Below are positions 59,806 to 64,000 of a DNA stretch of 64,000 bases, one piece after another. The stretch comes from Amycolatopsis bartoniae (GTDB taxonomy: Bacteria; Actinomycetota; Actinomycetes; Mycobacteriales; Pseudonocardiaceae). The number at the start of each line of letters is the position of its first letter. The first letter of the stretch is position 1. Under the pieces are notes generated by a model. The model was not told the origin of the DNA, ran no database searches, and was given only the letters and a program-made list of their open reading frames with translations. The position numbers and the translations under genes are program-made. The stretch covers positions 59,731-123,730 of the forward strand of contig NZ_JACHWH010000014.1 of the NCBI RefSeq assembly GCF_014191255.1. Direction: 5' to 3'.

Positions 59806-60591
59806 ATGCGTTTTCCCCTCTCCCGCCTCGCCGTCGCCGGCGTCACGGCACTCGCCCTGTTCGCCACCGCCGTGTCGGCCACGGCGTCGGCCACCGGTGC
59901 CCACGACGACGCCCCGAAGCCGACCATCGTGCTCGTCCACGGAGCGTGGGCGGACTCGTCGAGCTGGGATCCGGTCATCGAGCGGCTGCGTCACGACGGC
60001 TATCCCGTTCGTGCCATCGCCGACCCGTTGCAAGGCCTGACCAGCGACACCGCTTACGTCACCAGCTATCTGTCCACTATCGACGGTCCCAAGGTGCTGG
60101 TCGGGCATTCCTACGGCGGCGCGGTCATCACCAACGCCGCCACCGCCGTCGCGGGTGTCAAGTCGCTCGTCTACATCGCCGGGTTCATCCCGGCCAAGGG
60201 GGAGACCGTCGGCGAGCTCGCCGCGAAGTCGGTGCCGCCGCTGCCGCTGATCTCCACCGAGGTTCCCGGCGGCACGGAAGTCGTCATCGACCCCGCGCAG
60301 TTCCGGGCGGCGTTCGCCGGTGACCTCGATCCGAGCGCCGCCGCCGACCTCGCCACGACGCAGCGGCCCGCCAACACCAGGGCCGTCACCGACGCCAGCG
60401 TCACCGAGGGCTTCCGCACCATTCCCTCCTGGGCCCTCGTCACTCGTCAGGACCACGCCATCAGTCCCGACGTGCAGCGCTTCATGACCACCCGGGCCCA
60501 CGCCCGCACCACTGAGGTCGACGCCTCGCACGCCGTCATGCTCAGCCGTCCCGACGCGGTCACCGGTCTCATCGAGCAAGCCGCCCGGTGA
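59806..60591 (+). CDS. Secreted alpha/beta hydrolase
   Basis: 261 aa. The signal peptide MRFPLSRLAVAGVTALALFA continues to a cleavage site near ASATG. The mature part has VLVHGAWADSSSWDPVI, nucleophile Ser in VLVGHSYGGAVITNAA and catalytic His in DASHAVMLSRPD. It resembles the RsbQ/MhpC-like or salicylate-esterase-type single-domain hydrolases found in many actinomycetes. ATG 59806 is chosen for the signal peptide and GGAAGGGG upstream. Its stop overlaps the exporter start by 4 nt, so it is co-expressed with a multidrug exporter and MarR. Substrate unknown. Confidence 0.85.
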   Translation: MRFPLSRLAVAGVTALALFATAVSATASATGAHDDAPKPTIVLVHGAWADSSSWDPVIERLRHDGYPVRAIADPLQGLTSDTAYVTSYLSTIDGPKVLVGHSYGGAVITNAATAVAGVKSLVYIAGFIPAKGETVGELAAKSVPPLPLISTEVPGGTEVVIDPAQFRAAFAGDLDPSAAADLATTQRPANTRAVTDASVTEGFRTIPSWALVTRQDHAISPDVQRFMTTRAHARTTEVDASHAVMLSRPDAVTGLIEQAAR

Positions 60592-62156
60592 GACCGATGA
60601 CCGTCGAGGACGAAACCACCGCCCGCGCCGCGGGCGCGCCGATGACCCACCGGCAGATCCTGCAGGCCCTGTCCGGGCTGTACCTCGGCATCTTCGTGGC
60701 GATCCTGTCGTCGACGATCGTGACGAACGCGCTGCCGACGATCGTCGCCGACCTGCACGCCGGGCAGAGCGTCTACACCTGGGTGATCACCGCGACGCTG
60801 CTGTCCACGACGGTGTCCAGCCCGGTCTGGGGCAAACTGGCCGACCTGGTCAGCAAGAAGCTGCTCATCCAGGCCAGTCTCGTCATCTTCACCGCGGGCT
60901 CGGTGCTGTCCGGGCTGTCCTCCGGCGCGGGGCTGCTCATCGCGGCGCGCGTGGTGCAGGGCATCGGCGCGGGCGGGCTGCTCGCGCTGATCCAGGTGAT
61001 CATCGCGACGATGATCCCGCCGCGGGAGCTGGGCCGCTACTCCGGCTATTTCGGTGCCGTGTTCGCGGTGGGCACCAGCGCCGGGCCGCTCATCGGCGGG
61101 CTCATCGTCGACACCAGCTGGCTGGGCTGGCGCTGGTGCTTCTTCGTCGGCGCGCCCTTCGCGGTCGTCGCGCTGATCGTGCTGCAGAAGACCCTGAACC
61201 TGCCCGTCGTCAAGGGTTCGGTGAAGGTCGACTGGGCGGGCGCGGCGTTGCTGACGGGCGCCGCGTCGCTCCTGCTGATCTGGGTGACGCTCGCCGGCAG
61301 TGACTACGCGTGGTTCTCCTGGCAGACCGGGGCCATGCTCGGCGGCGCTCTGGTGCTCTCGCTCGCGTTCGTCGCCGTCGAACGGCGTGCCCACGCTCCC
61401 GTACTGCCCCTGTGGCTGTTCCGCACCCGTACCGTCGTGCTCGCGATCACCGCCGGTCTCGCCATCGGTGTCGCCCTCTACTCGGCGACGACCTACCTGA
61501 GCCAGTACTTCCAGCTGGCCCAGGGCGAGTCACCGACGATGGCGGGCATCCTCGCGCTGCCGCAGATCCTCGGTCTCGCGCTCGCCTCCACCGTCGCCGG
61601 CCGGATCATCACCGTCACCGGCCGCTGGAAGCCGTTTCTCGTCGGCGGTACCGTGCTGATCGCCGCTGGGCTCGCGCTGCTCGGGTTCACCCGGCACGAC
61701 ACACCGTACTGGTACCTCGCCCTCGCGATGGGGCTGCTCGGCCTGGGGCTCGGCACCACGTTGCAGAACCTGGTCCTCGCCGTCCAGAACGAGGTGAGCC
61801 CGGCCGAGCTCGGAGTGGCCAGCTCCTCGGTCTCGTTCTTCCGCACGCTCGGTGGCACGCTCGGTGTCTCGGCCTTCGGGGCCGTCCTGGCCGGCGAGGT
61901 GGGCCACCTCGTCACCGGCGGGCTGGCGAAGCTCGGCATCCCGGTCACCGCCGGCGGGGTGTCCCTGTCGCGGCCGGCAGAGCTGGCCGCGCCGGTCCGG
62001 GCCGTGGTCGAGGACGCGTACGGGCAGGCCACCGGCACCATCTTCCGGTACGCGTTGCCGCTGGCGCTGGTCGCGCTGGTGTGCGTCCTGTTCATCCGGG
62101 AAGTGCCCCTGCGCACCTCCAACGCTGTGGTCACCGGGCAGGAGGAACGGTTGTGA
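60588..62156 (+). CDS. MFS multidrug exporter, DHA2 (EmrB/QacA) family
   Basis: 522 aa, about 14 helices. DHA2 motifs are LDxT-like AILSSTIVTNALPTIVADL, WVITATLLSTTVSSPVWGKLADL and GxGxGGLLALIQVIIATMIPPRELGRYSG. It pumps drugs or lipophilic compounds out by proton antiport. GTG 60588 overlaps the hydrolase stop and the stop overlaps the MarR start, so the three genes are one operon. Confidence 0.9.
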   Translation: MRPMTVEDETTARAAGAPMTHRQILQALSGLYLGIFVAILSSTIVTNALPTIVADLHAGQSVYTWVITATLLSTTVSSPVWGKLADLVSKKLLIQASLVIFTAGSVLSGLSSGAGLLIAARVVQGIGAGGLLALIQVIIATMIPPRELGRYSGYFGAVFAVGTSAGPLIGGLIVDTSWLGWRWCFFVGAPFAVVALIVLQKTLNLPVVKGSVKVDWAGAALLTGAASLLLIWVTLAGSDYAWFSWQTGAMLGGALVLSLAFVAVERRAHAPVLPLWLFRTRTVVLAITAGLAIGVALYSATTYLSQYFQLAQGESPTMAGILALPQILGLALASTVAGRIITVTGRWKPFLVGGTVLIAAGLALLGFTRHDTPYWYLALAMGLLGLGLGTTLQNLVLAVQNEVSPAELGVASSSVSFFRTLGGTLGVSAFGAVLAGEVGHLVTGGLAKLGIPVTAGGVSLSRPAELAAPVRAVVEDAYGQATGTIFRYALPLALVALVCVLFIREVPLRTSNAVVTGQEERL

Positions 62157-62635
62157 TGACGTTCGACGAGGACATGATCGCGGGCCTGGCACGGGAATTC
62201 GCCGTTTTCGTGCGGCAGGACCGGACGGCTTCGGGACAGCTCGGCCGGAGGTCGCATCCGGAGTTCACGGTCAGCGAGTACGGTTTGCTGGCGCACCTGG
62301 CCGAGCGCGGCCCGCGCCGCCCGACGGAGCTCGCCTGTCACGCCGGGGTGACTCCTCCGTCGGTTTCGCGTCAGCTGCAACACCTGGAGACGCTGGGGTT
62401 CGTCGAACGCCTTCAGGCGCTGGACGACGGCCGGGCGTGCCTGGTAGCGCTCACCGACAAGGGCCGCCGCCGCGCGGCGGAGGTCCAGGCCGCCCGCAGC
62501 CGGCGGCTGCGGGAACTGCTCGAGTCCTGGCCCGAGCACGACGTGCACACCTTGGCCGAACTGCTGGCGAGGTTCAACAGCGACGCCGCCAAACCTTCGC
62601 GGCGGTGCAGCAGGGCCGGCGAAGTCGGAGCGTGA
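62153..62635 (+). CDS. MarR-family transcriptional regulator
   Basis: 160 aa. Winged helix with FTVSEYGLLAHLAERGPRRPTELACHAGVTPPSVSRQLQHLETLGFVERLQALDDGRACLVALTDKGRRR, the standard MarR helix-turn-helix and wing. The start is GTG 62153 (overlapping the exporter stop) or ATG 62156. It is the probable repressor of the hydrolase-exporter operon. It has no cysteine in the DNA-binding part that would mark it as OhrR-like. No notable element lies in the 121 bp before the convergent TetR gene. Confidence 0.88.
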   Translation: MMTFDEDMIAGLAREFAVFVRQDRTASGQLGRRSHPEFTVSEYGLLAHLAERGPRRPTELACHAGVTPPSVSRQLQHLETLGFVERLQALDDGRACLVALTDKGRRRAAEVQAARSRRLRELLESWPEHDVHTLAELLARFNSDAAKPSRRCSRAGEVGA

Positions 62636-62756
62636 AGAGACCACTGTGGACGAACACCCGGCATCGCGTCTGCCGGGATCCCCGGGTCCGGATCGGACGG
62701 ATGCCGGTGCACCTGGCCCCGGCCTCGGAGAAACCGGACAGTGCGGTGCCCGCGAG

Positions 62757-63326
62757 TCAGGGCTGCTCGCCCGCGAGAGCGACTGCGCGTGTCTCGGGCA
62801 CTCCCAGCGTCAGCAGGCTGGTGATCGTCGCTGCGCGGGAGCCGGGGATCCCGGCCGAGCGGTCGCTGTCCGCGATGGTGAACACGACGCCGTAGGCCAG
62901 CTGGCTGAGCAGGCCCGCGGGCAGGTGCTGTGCGAACACGTCGCGGTCCTGGCCGCGTTGCACGAGGTCGGCGAGGAGCTCGTCGAGTGGCCCGAGCAGG
63001 CCGTGGATCGCCTCGCCGTATTCGCCGCGGCGCAGCGCCAGCAGCACCCGGTAGCGGTGGGCCACCGGCCAGACGCGGGCGACGAATCCCGCCCACGCCG
63101 CGTCCGGTTCCGGGTCGGTGGCGGTGGCGTCGGTGAGCACGGCTGTCATCTCGGTGACGGCGCGTTCGGTGAGTGTCCGGACCAGGTCGAGGCGCGAGGG
63201 GAAATGGCCGTAGACCGTGCGACGGACGACCCCGGCGGCGGAGGCGATGTCCCCCATCCCGGCGTCGGGGTTTTCTCCCAGCACCTGGAGGGCGACGTCG
63301 AGGATGCGGTCGCGTGTCTCGTTCAT
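62757..63326 (-). CDS. TetR-family regulator divergent from epoxide hydrolase
   Basis: 189 aa. Helix-turn-helix at about residues 5-50 (RDRILDVALQVLGENPDAGMGDIASAAGVVRRTVYGHFPSRLDLV) and a generic TetR C-terminal domain. ATG 63326 gives MNETRDRIL; GTG 63356 (10 residues longer) is an alternative, and neither has a good ribosome site. Two copies of a perfect 18-bp palindrome in the divergent spacer are the likely binding sites, giving autorepression and control of the epoxide hydrolase. Confidence 0.86.
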   Translation of the reverse strand: MNETRDRILDVALQVLGENPDAGMGDIASAAGVVRRTVYGHFPSRLDLVRTLTERAVTEMTAVLTDATATDPEPDAAWAGFVARVWPVAHRYRVLLALRRGEYGEAIHGLLGPLDELLADLVQRGQDRDVFAQHLPAGLLSQLAYGVVFTIADSDRSAGIPGSRAATITSLLTLGVPETRAVALAGEQP

Positions 63327-63366
63327 CGAGCGCGCACGGGAGGACTCGGTGGGCACGGCACCATTG

Positions 63367-63411
63367 TTGCACACCGGTGTGCAATGAAGTACGTTGCACA
63401 CCGGTGTGCAA
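63367..63411. promoter_or_regulatory. Duplicated perfect palindrome in divergent promoter
   Basis: TTGCACACCGGTGTGCAA occurs at 63367-63384 and 63394-63411, 27 bp centre to centre. Rightward, TTGCAC (63367-63372), 17 bp, TACGTT (63390-63395) form a promoter embedded in the sites; a symmetric leftward -35 lies in the other copy. A textbook double TetR operator. Confidence 0.85.
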
Positions 63412-63452
63412 CGAAGAGCCGCACCGTGTTTCGAGTTCAGGAGAAGAAGTCC

Positions 63453-64000
63453 ATGACCGCACCGACACCGGCCCTCGTCCGCCCGTTCACCGTCTCGATC
63501 CCGGATTCGGCGATCGACGACGTGAGGCAGCGACTGGCCAGAACCCGATGGCCGGATCCGGAAACGGTGGGCGACTGGTCGCAGGGGGTTCGCGTGGAGA
63601 ACGCCCGGGCCCTGGTCGACTACTGGGAGCGCGGCTACGACTGGCGGCGGTTCGAGTCCGAGCTCAATCGCTTCCCCCAGTTCCTGACCGAGATCGACGG
63701 GCTGGACATCCACTTCCTCCACGTCAGGTCACCGAATCCCGGCGCGATGCCGCTGATCCTCACGCACGGCTGGCCCGGCTCGGTCGTCGATTTCCTGAAG
63801 CTGATCGGCCCGCTGACCGATCCCGTGGCGTTCGGCGGGAACGCCGCCGATGCGTTCGACGTCGTGGTCCCGTCACTGCCCGGGTTCGGGTTCTCCCAGA
63901 AACCCACGCGGACCGGGTGGACCGTGTCGCGCATCGCGAGCGCGTGGGTGGAGCTCATGAAGCGTCTTGGCTACCGCGAATGGGCCGCGCACGGCGGCGA
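63453..64000 (+). CDS. Epoxide hydrolase family protein, N-terminal part, cut by window end
   Basis: At least 182 residues; continues past the window. It begins with the epoxide hydrolase N-terminal domain (PFTVSIPDSAIDDVRQRLARTRWPD, ENARALVDYWERGYDWRRFESELNRFPQF), then the alpha/beta hydrolase core with LTHGWPGSVVDFLKLI and VVPSLPGFGFSQKP. The catalytic Asp would be just beyond the end. ATG 63453 follows CAGGAGAAG. It should hydrate epoxides to diols and is probably induced by ligand binding to the divergent TetR. Confidence 0.88.
   Translation, partial: MTAPTPALVRPFTVSIPDSAIDDVRQRLARTRWPDPETVGDWSQGVRVENARALVDYWERGYDWRRFESELNRFPQFLTEIDGLDIHFLHVRSPNPGAMPLILTHGWPGSVVDFLKLIGPLTDPVAFGGNAADAFDVVVPSLPGFGFSQKPTRTGWTVSRIASAWVELMKRLGYREWAAHGG

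Noticed and set aside
1..64000. CRISPR arrays, tRNA or rRNA genes, transposases, integrases, att sites
   Set aside because: No regularly spaced repeats, no cloverleaf-like segment in the intergenic gaps, and no recombinase or transposase motif in any plausible gene.

Overview
The window is high-GC actinomycete DNA and reads like Amycolatopsis or a close Pseudonocardiaceae relative. The reasons are the very GC-rich codon third positions, frequent GTG starts, many 4-nt ATGA/GTGA gene overlaps, a long fused EccC, secreted AroQ-gamma chorismate mutase, MmyB-like XRE regulator, and an N-acylamino acid racemase whose catalytic residues fall at the numbers known for the Amycolatopsis enzyme (K161, K163, D189, K263). 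I see no tRNA, rRNA, CRISPR array, transposase or integrase. The window opens inside a cation/proton antiporter and ends inside an epoxide hydrolase.

Region 1 (about 1-17200) is an accessory 2-oxo-acid chain-elongation set: ilvD, leuA, leuD, a class IV aminotransferase, leuC and leuB. With it are S-adenosylmethionine synthetase, adenine phosphoribosyltransferase, an adenosine-kinase-like PfkB protein, two SDRs, RidA, an MFS exporter, a DUF190 protein, two NarL/LuxR-type regulators and a LysR regulator. LeuA lacks about half of its leucine-feedback domain. The layout suggests a dedicated pathway making an unusual branched or elongated amino acid linked to SAM turnover, rather than housekeeping leucine synthesis.

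Region 2 (17286-31108) is a tight operon that looks like a peptide and D-amino-acid utilisation system. It encodes a class C beta-lactamase-like hydrolase, a dipeptide ABC importer (lipoprotein, DppB, a DppC-DppD fusion, DppF), an S9 peptidase fused to a second beta-lactamase-like domain, a GNAT acyltransferase and an N-acylamino acid racemase, followed by a PucR-type regulator.

Region 3 (31191-36094) is mixed: a methyltransferase, an XRE regulator, an AsnC-family remnant, two TetR regulators, an aldo/keto reductase and a VOC protein.

Region 4 (36127-57400) is aromatic catabolism by meta-cleavage. The lower pathway (hydratase, acylating acetaldehyde dehydrogenase, hydroxy-oxovalerate aldolase) lies beside an IclR regulator. 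The upper pathway is in two operons, 41800-44236 (C-C hydrolase, extradiol dioxygenase, SDR) and 48567-57400 (aromatic-acid transporter, isochorismatase-fold hydrolase, second C-C-hydrolase-like protein, FAD monooxygenase, HyuA and HyuB). Both have nearly the same 24-bp promoter/operator element. HyuB carries a C-terminal four-cysteine domain like acetone carboxylase gamma. An orphan type VII secretion ATPase (eccC) sits between the two operons, and ohr and a secreted chorismate mutase lie upstream.

Region 5 (57722-64000) holds a DUF308 membrane protein and an FAD disulfide reductase, then a secreted hydrolase, DHA2 exporter and MarR operon, then a TetR/epoxide-hydrolase divergent pair with a duplicated perfect palindrome.

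A cross-cutting signal is the 12-mer AGAACGTTCGGT. It occurs six times, always at promoters: TetR 33364-33960, ohr (twice), eccC, and the DUF308/reductase operon (twice). This points to one local TetR-type regulon joining peroxide defence, thiol redox chemistry and the orphan EccC.
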